The position numbers and the translations under genes are program-made. A DNA stretch of 64,000 bases from Sorghum bicolor (Eukaryota > Streptophyta > Magnoliopsida > Poales > Poaceae), in assembly GCF_000003195.3 (NCBI RefSeq), contig NC_012878.2, forward strand, positions 52,638,629 through 52,702,628. Direction: 5' to 3'. Under the pieces are notes generated by a model. It saw only the letters and a list, made by a program, of their open reading frames with translations, did not search any database and had not been told where the DNA came from. This document shows, piece by piece, positions 1 to 10,230 of this stretch (within the stretch, counting starts at the first letter, position 1; each line of letters starts with the position of its first letter).

Positions 1-170
1 ATCGAATCTTTGACAGCATATATAAAGCAATAAATATAGATAAAAATAAAAACTAACTACACAACAGTTTGTCTGTAATTTGCGAGACGAATCTTTTAAG
101 TCTAGTTAGTCCATAATTAAACAATAAATGCTATAGTAGTCAGAGCTAAAATTTTCACGAACTGCAATAC
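1..170. repeat. Tourist-like MITE, cut by window start
   Basis: The segment matches the interior and right end of the window's common MITE family: a CACATCGAATCTTT-type start, then ATATAGATAAAAATAAAAACTA, then GACGAATCTTTTAAG and a CTATAGTAG-like tail. The left end lies outside the window. Confidence 0.75.
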
Positions 171-623
171 ATACATATAACTACTATTTTAACGCGCCGG
201 AAATCCCTGCCTCCTCCGCATTCCGGGCACAGTTCATTACTCTTTGTTTTCCTTTTTTTAAAAAAAATCTTTGTTTTTTTGCCTTTTTCACGGGATTTTT
301 TTCTTCTTCTTTTCACGATTTTTTCTCTCTCAAAAAATCGGCGCAGCGTCGCGTGCTCATCGTGCTAGTACACTTAAGATCAATAACCAATACCAATTAA
401 GACCACAGTGGGACATATATATGTATGTATATGATGCATCTAGCTAACTAGCTTGAGTACCAATTTGTGCAGTAATAAAATAGGTAAAGGAAGTAAGAAA
501 CTGCTACATCGCTCGATCGGTGGCATGGAGCTACGGGAGACAGTAGACTGTGGAAACTAAATGTGGGCAGAACTAAAGGTTTATTTAGGGTTACTCCCTA
601 ATGTCAAAGTACTTCCTCACTAG

Positions 624-865
624 GGCCTTGTTTAGTTCCCACCAAAATTCAAAAAGTTTTCAAGATTCTCATCACATCGAATTTTGCGGTACATGCATGA
701 AGCACTAAATATGGACGAAAACAAAAACTAATTACACAGTTTGTCTGTAAATCACAAGACGAATCTTTTGACCATAGTTAATTTATGATTGAACAATATT
801 TGCTACAAACAAATGAAAATGCTACAGTAGTGAAATCCAAAAAAATTTCACATCTAAACAAAGTC
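624..865. mobile_element. Tourist-like MITE with TAG target duplication
   Basis: A 242-bp copy beginning GGCCTTGTTTAGTT and ending in the inverted counterpart CTAAACAAAGTC. It is flanked by TAG at 621-623 and 866-868. A 3-bp duplication of this kind fits the PIF/Harbinger (Tourist) class. It has no coding capacity. Confidence 0.85.
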
Positions 866-1169
866 TAGGGATTTGAGTTTCATTGGTAAAGTTCATGCCC
901 TAAGAATACAATCTTAATGGTTGAAAACACAACAAAAGTGCAGTAGCAGTGAGCACGGTCCTTGCCTTGCATGTTCCAAAAGAAGCTTCTCCTATGGTCC
1001 TATAGAAGCCATACCAAATGGCCTATGAGGAAATGATTTTCTCTTCTGGCTCCCGTCCAGCCCCACATGATTAAAAAAGATAGGTGACCTTGGGATAAAA
1101 TGGCTGCGTTTTCTTCGTTTGGCCGATAAGCCAATAATTATCAATTGATCTCCCAATGCAAGTAGACCT

Positions 1170-1465
1170 AAGACTATCTCCAACAATCGTCATCCAAAAT
1201 ACAAGAGCCATTTGTCCTTTGGGTAGCGCTACAGGTAAAAGGTTCCATACCTATTTTTAGTCTTCTCCAACAACAAGACCTAAAAGACAACACTCTCTGC
1301 AAATGGGTCTCGAGGAGAGAGGATACCCAAATTTGGGTTATGCCTCTCCTGATAGCCAAAATAGGTCTTCTATATGGGTACTCTGTTAGAGGCTATAGGT
1401 ATTGTGTTGGAGACCCATTTTAGGTTTGGGTTCCCAAATGGGTCTCCCTGTTGGAGATAGCCTAA
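1170..1465. mobile_element. Non-autonomous DNA element with CTATCTCCAACA ends
   Basis: Terminal inverted repeats CTATCTCCAACA (1174-1185) and TGTTGGAGATAG (1449-1460) extend imperfectly a few bases outward. They bound about 290 bp of non-coding sequence with repeated CCAAATTTGGGT-like motifs. I do not see a clear target duplication, so the superfamily is open (hAT-like or Mutator-like). Confidence 0.65.
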
Positions 1466-1931
1466 GGACGGAGAATCAATGCAATGCAATCAAGTAGCTA
1501 GGTGGCGTTTGTGAGTGTAGCTTCTCCCACAGGCCACAGCAAACATCAACGCCACCACCATGAATGGCGCCAGCAGCTTATGCATGGCCAACAACAACTG
1601 GCTGCAGGAACAAAGGCGAGCAGGGTGGTACGTCCGCACGTAGTACGTGCGTGTGGATTCCCAAATCGGCCAGGGTGTTGTGCTAGTTTAATGGCGACAT
1701 GTACGCCCGCCGCGGCTGCCTCTCGATCCATGGCTGGCACCAGGTCAAGCTCCACCAGCTGCATCTGCATTGTACCCCTTGACCCCCCCTCGCTCCAAGC
1801 TCTGGGGCCGGCGCACCGGCCGGTGTCAGGACAAGGCCATCGCGTGTGAAGAAATCTGAAATCCTCCGGCACCGGCAGGGAATCCTAGGGCTCGCGCTCC
1901 CAAATTCCTAGTACGAAACTGCAAATTTTTA

Positions 1932-2163
1932 GGCCTTGTTTAGTTCGTAAAATTTTTTAAAATTTCCCGTCACATCGAATCTTTGATCGCATGCATGGAG
2001 CTTTAAATATAGACAAAAATAAAAACTAATTGCATAGTTTATCTGTAATTTGTGAGATGAATCTTTTGAGTCTAGTTACTCCATAATTGCACAATATTTG
2101 TCAAATAAAAACGAAAGTGCTACAGTAGCCAAAAACCTAAATTTTTGCCAACTAAACAAGGCC
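1932..2163. mobile_element. Tourist-like MITE
   Basis: A 232-bp copy of the common family, GGCCTTGTTTAGTTCG at the left and CTAAACAAGGCC at the right. Flanks read TTA and TAG, so the target duplication is not perfect. Confidence 0.85.
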
Positions 2164-2631
2164 TAGTCACATCGTCGCGAACAAGGTGTTGTTCCAGGTT
2201 GCCAACTGGGTGGCTTGCTGGCTGCGTGGCGACCTGGTCACGAGTGAAAGTACCGTTTACTGAAAAAACTGTTGAATAACAGGTAAATTTAGCAAATAAA
2301 CTTAAACGAACATAGCGAATATGTTTTATAGGGAATTTTGCGTTGGGTGGGTCGCGTACTCGCGTGCCTTTTGCTTCTGTATGTGTTTTTTCTCTTGAAT
2401 TTTAGCTCGTCAGGGCATGTTGAGATGCTGCAAGATGCAAGAAGGGCTGAAGGCGCTCAGCGAATGGTAGGGGTGCTGGGCGCTAGGGCAACTCATGCCT
2501 AGTACTACCGTACGAGCCAATAGACGCCACTGCACGGATCAGATGCGTCCTCAAGATTGTTTGACGTGCACGCACGCGGATGGCATGGCACCTGAGACAG
2601 AGAGTGAGAGATCTCTCTCAGGATAAAGAAT

Positions 2632-2818
2632 AAAATTTAGGCCGTCCTCTTGCTAAATTTTAATCATTTTAGTAGCTAAACTTCCAAACACACTAATTAA
2701 AAAAGAGCTAAAATACTTTAGTCCCACTAGCTAGTCACCTAAAAGTAATTAAAATAATTTTAGCTAGCTAAAATTTAGCAAACGGAATCAAACAAGCAAG
2801 GGGAATCAAACAGAGCCT
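2632..2818. repeat. AT-rich palindromic MITE-like repeat
   Basis: The phrase GCTAAATTTTA near the left end returns inverted as TAAAATTTAGC near the right end, around an AT-rich centre with several TTAGCTA motifs. This resembles a short foldback MITE. Boundaries and family are uncertain. Confidence 0.4.
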
Positions 2819-3155
2819 ATGTCTTGAGGGAAGGAATTGCGAGGTCAGATGATTAAGATAATAACGGTTGTGACGCGAGCACTGTTGATCTAGATTTTTT
2901 TCCTAGACACTTTAATTTGTATCCATGATTTTGGCTGCACATGATTTAAGCCGGGATACATTCCACTTAGGAAAAAAAATTAATCCATTGCATGGTGAAT
3001 CACATATACAACAAGGGTTAGATGTTACTATCTCATTTCTAAATATATATGACGTTTAAACAAACAGGTTAGTTCAAAAATGAACCAATTTGCTTATTCT
3101 AATAGAGTGTTAGAGGTGCATGTTCTAGGCATATCAAGCCTGGATTGACAGTATA

Positions 3156-3174
3156 CCCCCCCCCCCCCCCCCCC
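3156..3174. repeat. Poly-C tract
   Basis: Nineteen consecutive C residues, followed by TCT and six more C. Such runs are prone to length errors in assembly and to slippage. Confidence 0.9.
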
Positions 3175-3761
3175 TCTCCCCCCGGACGTAGCCGCCACTA
3201 TAACATGTAATAGATTACAAATCGGATGGGGGTAAGAATTAATTTTGTGGTTGCTTGTGTTTGGTAAAGAAAAAAAAAGAATATAATGGTCCTTAATCAC
3301 TAGGAATGCTCCCCCATCAACCATCAAGCAGCCGTTCAGAGCTCCATGTGCATCTGTTCTGTACAACTAGTTCCAGACTGATCTCATGAATTGACCACCT
3401 ACCGATTTGTCCTCAGATTCCCATAAATTTCTCTGCAGAAATGGTGCTAAAGTCGCAGGAACACACGACAAATTTGCATTGTTCCTCGAGTAGCGATGAT
3501 TTCCCTATGCCAAGAGTGAGCTTAGCTATTAGACATCTAAATTAAGGGTTGTTGTACATGTATGTGAATAAGGGTTAATATCAGGCAACACCCATACAAT
3601 AGTTTGTACTTTGTGTCGCAAAAAAAACATAGAAACACAAGCTAAATCATCCTAGAACCACGAGTTCATGGACCGATCGATCTCCCCGGTAAGGGCAAAA
3701 GAACATCATGACGAAGTCAAGAAACAAGGTGGCGGCCGGCGGCAGCGCCCAGCAGGGCGCT

Positions 3762-4412
3762 CTAGGCGAGGGCCAGGGCGAGGCGCTCGGCGGTGCGCGC
3801 CAGCGACTGGAGGTTGCAGCGCACGATGGTGTCGACGAACACACGCGTCTCGTCCGCGGTGTTGCCGGGGGGCACGTCCACCACGTACGACTCCACGACG
3901 ACGGTGCCGCCGGCGCCGGCCTCGGCCTCGTGCACGGTGGTGACGGACCGGTAGTTGGCGAGGCGGTGCTCGCCGCCGACGACGCGGAAGCTGAGCACGC
4001 GGCGCTCGTCGTCGAGGATCTCCAGCCGCTCGCGGCTGCTGGTGGCGGGGAGGCCCGACACGACCCGCACCTCGCGCACCGACCCCACGGCCACAGTGGC
4101 TCCGGCTCCGGCTCCGGCGCCGCCGCCGCCGTCGTCCACGAGGCGGCAGCTCCGGATGAAGTGCTTGTACGCCTGCGGGCGGTCGAAGCGGCGCACCACG
4201 GACCAGACGGCCCCGACGGGCGCCGCGATCGCCTGCACCACCGCCGAGCAGCACTGCCCCGCGCGCGCCGCGTGCTCGTGGTGCCGCGCCACCTCCGCCG
4301 GCACCGCCGCGCACGACGCCCCGTGCGACGCCGCTACTATCGCCGCCTTCGCCCCGCCGCCGGTCACACGGCTGTGCTGCTGCGGCGACGGCCTCGGAGC
4401 TGTGTACGGCAT
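3762..4412 (-). CDS. PYL: PYR/PYL/RCAR abscisic acid receptor
   Basis: A single-exon gene of 216 residues encoding a START-fold abscisic-acid receptor. In this family the hormone-bound receptor inhibits clade A PP2C phosphatases and so releases SnRK2 kinases, in cytosol and nucleus. Visible landmarks are the ABA-contacting lysine in [10 protein letters not shown] (K83), the gate loop SGLPA (119-123), the latch HRL (149-151), [11 protein letters not shown] (174-184) and the C-terminal helix [17 protein letters not shown]. The start MPYTAP was chosen because the longer open frame up to 4649 runs through a TATA box at 4624-4630, which implies it is upstream of transcription. The N-terminal extension and the Gly/Ala-rich loop at 95-105 are longer than in Arabidopsis PYR1 and fit the monomeric PYL4-6 group. 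The neighbouring DREB gene is 5.8 kb away and divergently transcribed. Family assignment is near certain; the exact subfamily number is not. Confidence 0.96.
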   Translation of the reverse strand: MPYTAPRPSPQQHSRVTGGGAKAAIVAASHGASCAAVPAEVARHHEHAARAGQCCSAVVQAIAAPVGAVWSVVRRFDRPQAYKHFIRSCRLVDDGGGGAGAGAGATVAVGSVREVRVVSGLPATSSRERLEILDDERRVLSFRVVGGEHRLANYRSVTTVHEAEAGAGGTVVVESYVVDVPPGNTADETRVFVDTIVRCNLQSLARTAERLALALA

Positions 4413-4623
4413 TGCTGCTGCTTTGCTTCCTTGCTTTGCTTTGCTTGCTCCTCTCTCTGTGTGTGCCGCCGGACACAGACACGCCCTGCCCCACGCCTCA
4501 ACAAGGCTCAAGGTTCTTTGGCTGGGCTCGCTGCTCCACAGAGGAGGAGGACGGACGGACGGCGGCGGCCAAGCGAGGAGGGGAGGGGATCTGGAAGCTG
4601 GTAGAGCTGGAGGACAGAGGCGG

Positions 4624-4630
4624 TTATATA
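4624..4630 (-). promoter_or_regulatory. TATA box of the PYL gene
   Basis: The minus strand reads TATATAA here, about 212 bases before the chosen ATG. Transcription would begin near 4595 and leave roughly 180 bases of 5' untranslated region. This supports the start at 4412 over the longer upstream frame. Confidence 0.7.
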
Positions 4631-6248
4631 CCTGGGACGGGACAAACAACTGGGGTGGTGGTGGTGGTGCCGGTCATGGTCACTCCCTCCTCGCAACTTG
4701 CCAAGGCGGCAGCACACACACACACACTTGCCATTACTCTACTGTGTGGCCTCTCGCAAGTTGCAGGGACTAGTAGTTTAGGGTCACTTGAGAGAGTTGC
4801 TAGTTTTCTTCAGCAGAAAGATGGCGGTTTGGCTACCGGGCTTGGGGTTTCCAATGGGTGGAAAGCTGGCCGGATTAGGGTGGTGGTTGGGGCAAGGGGG
4901 GCAGCAGAGGCAGTGGCCAGTTGGTCAAATTAGAATTGGAGGAAAGCGACGCGCGCATGGCATGCCCATTGGCGAGGGAATAAAGAAGATCGCCCGGGGG
5001 GATCGATTTATTTGTTGTTAAGGTTGGTTGATCTTGTTTAATGAGCCAACTTGTGGGGGGAGGGAGAAGCAGGTGTATGTAACAATCAATCACGCGGATT
5101 GTCATTTGTACTGCATGCGTCCAAAGGGATTCTTCGATTTTTCGACCTCTACTCCGTGTGGTGTGTGCCGCGCCATCCAAAAGAAAAGGATCCATGGCAC
5201 GCACATGAGGGCAAGGGTATGGTAAAAAGTTGCCAGACTTGGCATGGTCGTTCGATCGGAAGATTGTTGTTTAGGTCAGTCCGGCCGGCCGCCGGCCACT
5301 TGTAGCTCGGCGACGGTAATGCTCGTCGTTTTTGGCAGAGCTGGTGGTGGGGTGTGGTGGTTCCGCGCCGCGTGAACGATGCCCCCACCGGAGAACCGGG
5401 CGCGAGTGATCGTTCCATGATCCGTCCGTGCGGTTGTCTTCGTCGCGTCTCCCGTGTCCAGCGAGGACTTCTACTGCCCAGGCCTGGGCGCCTGGCTGGA
5501 CAGCAACCGACCACCTTTTGCATCGTGCTGTCGTAAGTACAGTAGCTCGCTCCCTCTCCTCTCTCTCTCTGCTCGGCCTCGGCTATATGCGTGCGGGGAC
5601 GTCCGGCTGCGGCCACGGCCCACGGGCCGTCGAGAACGCCAAGACGTTCCATCTGATGATCTGATTCGGCAAAAGCAGCCATAAACACTGTACTACTACT
5701 ATTTGTCCACTTCAAAAACGCCAGAACGCACAGGGGCCCCGGGGTTTGCTTGGATCGCGTCAGTTCCGTACTGCTTCGTCCCAAGTGGGATGAAGGATTA
5801 GGATTATTAGTTGGAAATTTTGTTCTCCTAAGAATTACTACACCGTGAGAAGGTAATTTTTATAGGTAAGAGGAATAAAAAATGCTAGAAATTCATGTAT
5901 AAACTTAGACAACTTGTAGCACATGGCTGATCAAAATTGCAATTACCTGTATTTGATCTTTAACTTGTTTGCCCGATTGCAACAAGCTTTAGTTATAATT
6001 TTCTATCAGCATTCATACTCACGTTAGGTTTTGGATTTTAGCTTAGATCACGTCTTCGAATAGTCGTCGTTCGTCGCTTTATGAGACCACGACTTCAAGT
6101 GCTTAATCGTAGATCCGCTCTTCATTTGAGTTGCGTTCTTTCGAGTTATTGGTTCTATTTGATCATGCTTGCTTTATGCCTATATAGAAGCATCACATGC
6201 CACATCGTCAGTGGGAGGGAGAGGTTTTCCATCAGGTGTATATAGTTG
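4631..6248. other. PYL upstream region, no further gene seen
   Basis: This interval is the promoter side of the PYL gene. The first 1.1 kb is GC-rich with pyrimidine tracts, and the rest is AT-rich. Open frames here overlap one another and have no recognisable domain. I see no inverted-repeat element before the MITE at 6249. Confidence 0.55.
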
Positions 6249-6491
6249 GGCCTTGTTTAGTTCCCAGAAAATTTTGCAAAATTTTTCACATTCTCCGTCA
6301 CATCGAATCTTTAGACTTATGCATGGAGTATTAAATATAGACGAAAATAAAAACTAATTGCACAGTTTGGTCGGAATGGACGAAACGAATCTTTTGAGCC
6401 TAGTTAGTCCATGATTGGACAATATTTGTCAAATACAAACGAAAGTGCTACAGTGTCAATTTTGCAAAATTTTTCGGAACTAAACAAGGCC
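6249..6491. mobile_element. Tourist-like MITE
   Basis: A near-complete 243-bp copy with ends GGCCTTGTTTAGTTCC and GGAACTAAACAAGGCC. It is close to the family consensus, which suggests fairly recent movement. Flanking bases do not give a clean 3-bp duplication. Confidence 0.88.
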
Positions 6492-6651
6492 CATACTCCG
6501 TATTGTTAATTATACTCTTCTTGTCTTCTAAGTGCATTGGTGCAAACACAATTTAATGTTTCGGCTTAGTGATTTAGTGGGGTCCTCGCTGTGGGATGAG
6601 ATAGAATTCATAGTGGAGATTGACTTTCTAAGATATAGATATATAGAGTAA

Positions 6652-6895
6652 GGCCTTGTTTACTTCCTCAAAAATTTTGCAAAATTTTTCAGATTCCCCG
6701 TCACATCGAATCTTTATATGTATGCATAGAGTATTAAATATAGATGAAAATAAAAATTAATTGCACAGTCTGGTCAAAATTGACGAGACGAATCTTTTGA
6801 GCCTAGTTAGTCCATAATTGGACAATATTTGTCAAATACAAACGAAAGTGCTACTATTTCTATTTTGCAAAAATTTTTTGGAAGTAAACAAGGCC
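6652..6895. mobile_element. Tourist-like MITE with TAA target duplication
   Basis: A 244-bp copy flanked by TAA at 6649-6651 and 6896-6898. The ends read GGCCTTGTTTACTTCC and GGAAGTAAACAAGGCC, so a substitution in one arm is mirrored in the other. It lies only 160 bp from the preceding copy. Confidence 0.9.
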
Positions 6896-8639
6896 TAAGC
6901 AATATTCTTTTCTATAACTGGATATATATTATAGAGTACCTAATAAGAGCAGCTCCCACAACATCTTAAGTACTAGCTCATAGAATATTGTATATTCAGG
7001 CAGAAGAAGAGAGCAGTGGCAGAGATTGACAAGAAAACAAGAGGAGGCCATTATCACTGATTTCTTATTTAATATGCATATTTATTAATTTTAACTATCA
7101 ATTTAATAGTTACTTAATAGAATTTTCAATTAGCAAGGAGGGGCCATGGCCCTCTTTGGCATGCATGTAGCTCCACCGGTGAGAGATAATGGTAAGCTAT
7201 CTCTTCGTAAAGAGCTAAGCTCACACACTCTCGTATGATTTATGTGTCTATATGTTTACACATTTTTTCTACATTATTATGCTACTTTATGTTTATATTT
7301 TCCTAAGTTCAGATGAGTTAGCAAGTTGAATATATTGTTTAGGGTGCCTTATTATGTTAGAAAATGAATAGAAAGATAAAACATAACGCTAGATAATTTT
7401 ATTAGTTGTAAGTATGACGCATGAACTTTTAATGTCTGTTTCTTTTAAAAATATAGTGTGTGCTAGAGCACAAGTTCTTTTAATTATCTAAGTTTGAATC
7501 TCAGACACGATATGGGTACATTTTCTCTAGTACCAATTTTGGGGTAATAAGAAATTAAAAGAAAAGGATATAAGAAAAAGTCTGACCGATTGAAAATAGC
7601 AGGAGAAGATCATGTACAAAATGGGTTCAAAGAACATGGAGTCAGAAATATCTAGATCACACGGACTAGCTAACTAAAAAATAAATCAGCTGACCCTTTT
7701 GTCTTTCTGCCATTTTTCTTTCCAAAAAAGGTTGCGTCAGATCAAAACATTTCGAAGGCAGGTACAATGGATGCTTACAACTAAGCGCACATCAGCCTGA
7801 AACATTAATTGCTGCAAATACAATGTTTTCAGCCAAAACAATGATATCTTGTCGACCCAACAATGCTACATTATTACGTCAGACAATAATCGGTTGGGAA
7901 AACTCTCAAACAATTCGGCGATTTCGTTCTTTATCTTGTTTTCAGGTTGCATCCTGATTGAACTGATTTCTTTCTCTCTTTTTTTTCAACACTCCCGAAA
8001 AGTCAGAAAGCGCTGTGCAAATGGTTTTAGTTATACTAATAGTGATAACACACTGGACAATTTTTAAAATTGGTGGTGATATCACAAGGATTATATACAT
8101 TAATTAATAATTTCTTAGTCGTAGCTAGCTGAAAGTTTAGACATGATCTTCGCGATGATATTTCCTAGTAGACCTCACCTAGCCATGATAGGATCTGCAG
8201 GTTGATGGAGTCGCTGCCTACGTGCGTGATGCCATCAGGTCCTGTAACGCTGTTCCAGTGGAAGAGCACACCCATGGACAAACACAGGGACGTTGACATG
8301 CATGCCCTGAGAGGCTTAACTATTTTCTTCCTAAAAAATCATACTAGTAATTAGTAAAGATTATTTTTTGTAAATTACATAGTGCAAACATAGAGGTCCG
8401 CAAACATATGCATATCCATCCCTATAAAAACACATGCAAATTATACTTCTAAGGGCATTTCTGAAAGGCAAAGATTGCAGATTTCGAAATTAGATAACTC
8501 GTTGACTCGTTGTTAAGGGACACATCGCTTATTACTTAAAAAAAATAGTGCCGTCAAATCCTAGAGTAATTCTAAGAAAACAAGAACACCCATGCTAAAA
8601 AGAGGACCTGAACACATGTAGGTCGATTCCAACAAAAAA

Positions 8640-8843
8640 ATGCAGTTCACATAATTGAATCTTTGGACGCATACATTAAACATTAAATATAGATGAAAAT
8701 AAAATTTAATTACATAGTTTGTCTGTAATTTACGAGATAAATCTTTTGAGCCTAGTTAGTCCATAATTAAATAAAATTTGTCAAATACAAATAATAATCC
8801 TACAGTAGCCAGAACCAAAATTTTTCATGAACTGAACAAGGCC
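8640..8843. repeat. Tourist-like MITE, left end missing
   Basis: The interior and right terminus of the common family are present, ending GAACAAGGCC. The left end is replaced by unrelated sequence near TTCACATAATTGAATCTTTGG. Confidence 0.75.
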
Positions 8844-8865
8844 TAAGCATGATACTGGTGGGGTA

Positions 8866-9000
8866 CATTTAAGAAGCAGCGCTGACCAATTACCATTTTT
8901 TTTAGCAACCATATTTTGTTTCTAATTTTTTTGAGCAACCGTGACACTAGTGGGGTACATTTAAGGAACAGCGCTGAGCTATTACCTTTTTCTGAGCTGT
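8866..9000. repeat. Degenerate tandem duplication, about 75-bp unit
   Basis: The phrase GTGGGGTACATTTAAG-AGCAGCGCTGA occurs at about 8875 and again at about 8950, each followed by ATTACC and a T-rich stretch. It looks like a small local duplication that has since diverged. Confidence 0.7.
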
Positions 9001-9349
9001 ATTACCTAATGATCTGTTTTGTTTAAGCACTTGCTAAAGTGGCCAGAGATGGGCCGCATCAAATGGGCTTCGATTCAGCTTATATAGAGTTAATGGTCAA
9101 ATGAACCCACGACGGTTTATGCGCAAATTGCTGTGCTCTACACAAGCACGACACTTTCTTTTTCTTTTTGTCGTTTTTTTTTTGTAGAAAAAACACATCC
9201 AAGTATCCAACAGTTTGGAAATTACCCCTTGAGACCTCGACAGGAAACCTGCCCAAAACGGAACGCGACCGACCATGCTGCGATAGCTACATACAGAGGG
9301 GTCGTCGGGTCCAGTCTCGACTCTCGCCAGAGCCGCCTGCACACCGAAA

Positions 9350-9735
9350 ACTATTTTTTTCCAAGATTCTTAATTATATCAAATTTTATGGCACATATAT
9401 AGTGCATTAAAAATAGATAAAAAATAAAAACTAATTACATAATTTACCTGTAAATCATGAGAAAAATCTTTTAAGCCTAGTTACTTTATGATTGGACAAT
9501 GTTTGTTAAATAAAAACAAAATGCTACAGTACTCCAAAATAAAAAAAATGGAAAATGAACAAGGCGATAGTTTCCAAAAAAAATTATAATTTTTCTTGTA
9601 TTTCTCGTCACATTGAATTTTGTGACTGTAGATAAAAAAATAATTAATTATACAGTTTATCTGTAATATATAAGACAAATCTTTTGAGTTTAGTTAATTT
9701 ATAATTAAAGAATATTTAACAAATAATAAAGAAGG
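9350..9735. repeat. Two decayed Tourist-like MITE copies
   Basis: Two consecutive degraded copies of the common family (about 9350-9565 and 9567-9735) keep the order CAAATTTTAT, AAAATAAAAACTAATTA, AATCTTTTAAGCC and TGCTACAGT. Terminal repeats are largely lost. Confidence 0.65.
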
Positions 9736-10230
9736 CCCTCACGAAGAAGAAGCGACGACGCGGGTCGTGGGTCAAAGCGAGCGATGCATGGCATGGTGTT
9801 GATCTGCTGCCTCTGCCCTGCGGGACCACCTCCTTTCTACCTCTTCTCTTCGCGTCGAAGGCTCGCGCTCGTCCGTGGGCCCCACGGCCAGGCTAGTGGC
9901 CACGTCAATCCGCAAGTACGGACGAACCCTTTCTCCACTGCCTTCCCCCGCCTGCCTGGTTGCCTAGCTATATAGCTAGCGCTGTTGCCTTGGCCACCAA
10001 GTAGGCAAGTGCCTGCCGCGCCTCTCATTGATTACTAGCGTGCCCCCTCCTCACCTGCTGCTGACCTTTGATCGACCAGGATTTCCCCCGTCTTCCAGCG
10101 CAAGCCACACTGGGAGTAGTATATTATAATATAATAATAGGCACAAGGGGAGGGGCCGCGGCCAGGGGCGGAGAGGGAAGTGGTCGATCGACGATTCCAC
10201 ACGGTTCTCCTGCTGAAGAAAGGAGGAGCC
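9736..10230 (+). promoter_or_regulatory. Promoter and 5' leader region of the DREB gene
   Basis: This GC-rich interval precedes the DREB start codon. An AT-rich stretch at 10118-10138 (TATTATAATATAATAATAG) is the only TATA-like sequence and would give a leader of about 80 bases. The long frames across it do not look like protein. Confidence 0.45.

Larger units (their letters stand above)
1..3761. other. Intergenic, MITE-rich, no gene seen
   Basis: This stretch precedes the ABA-receptor gene on its 3' side. It is AT-rich and holds several transposon fragments, which are listed separately. Between them (171-623, 866-1169, 1466-1931, 2164-2631, 2819-3761) I see no conserved reading frame, RNA gene or splice pattern. 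The block 1486-1880 is more GC-rich, but its frames resemble nothing known. The last few hundred bases include the 3' untranslated region of the receptor gene. Confidence 0.7.
6896..9349. other. AT-rich intergenic stretch
   Basis: No gene is supported. The short open frame at 7849-8067 has no recognisable domain. The interval holds a 5'-truncated MITE and a short tandem duplication, listed separately. Confidence 0.6.

Noticed and set aside
3708..4604. A 298-residue open frame on the plus strand opposite PYL
   Set aside because: It is antisense to a clear gene, composed of Arg/Ala/His-rich sequence typical of GC-rich complementary frames, and has no domain.
4413..4649. Upstream in-frame extension of the PYL protein by 79 residues
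   Set aside because: The extension runs through the TATA box at 4624-4630 and is Pro/Arg-rich with no family similarity. The start MPYTAP is the one shared with related receptors.
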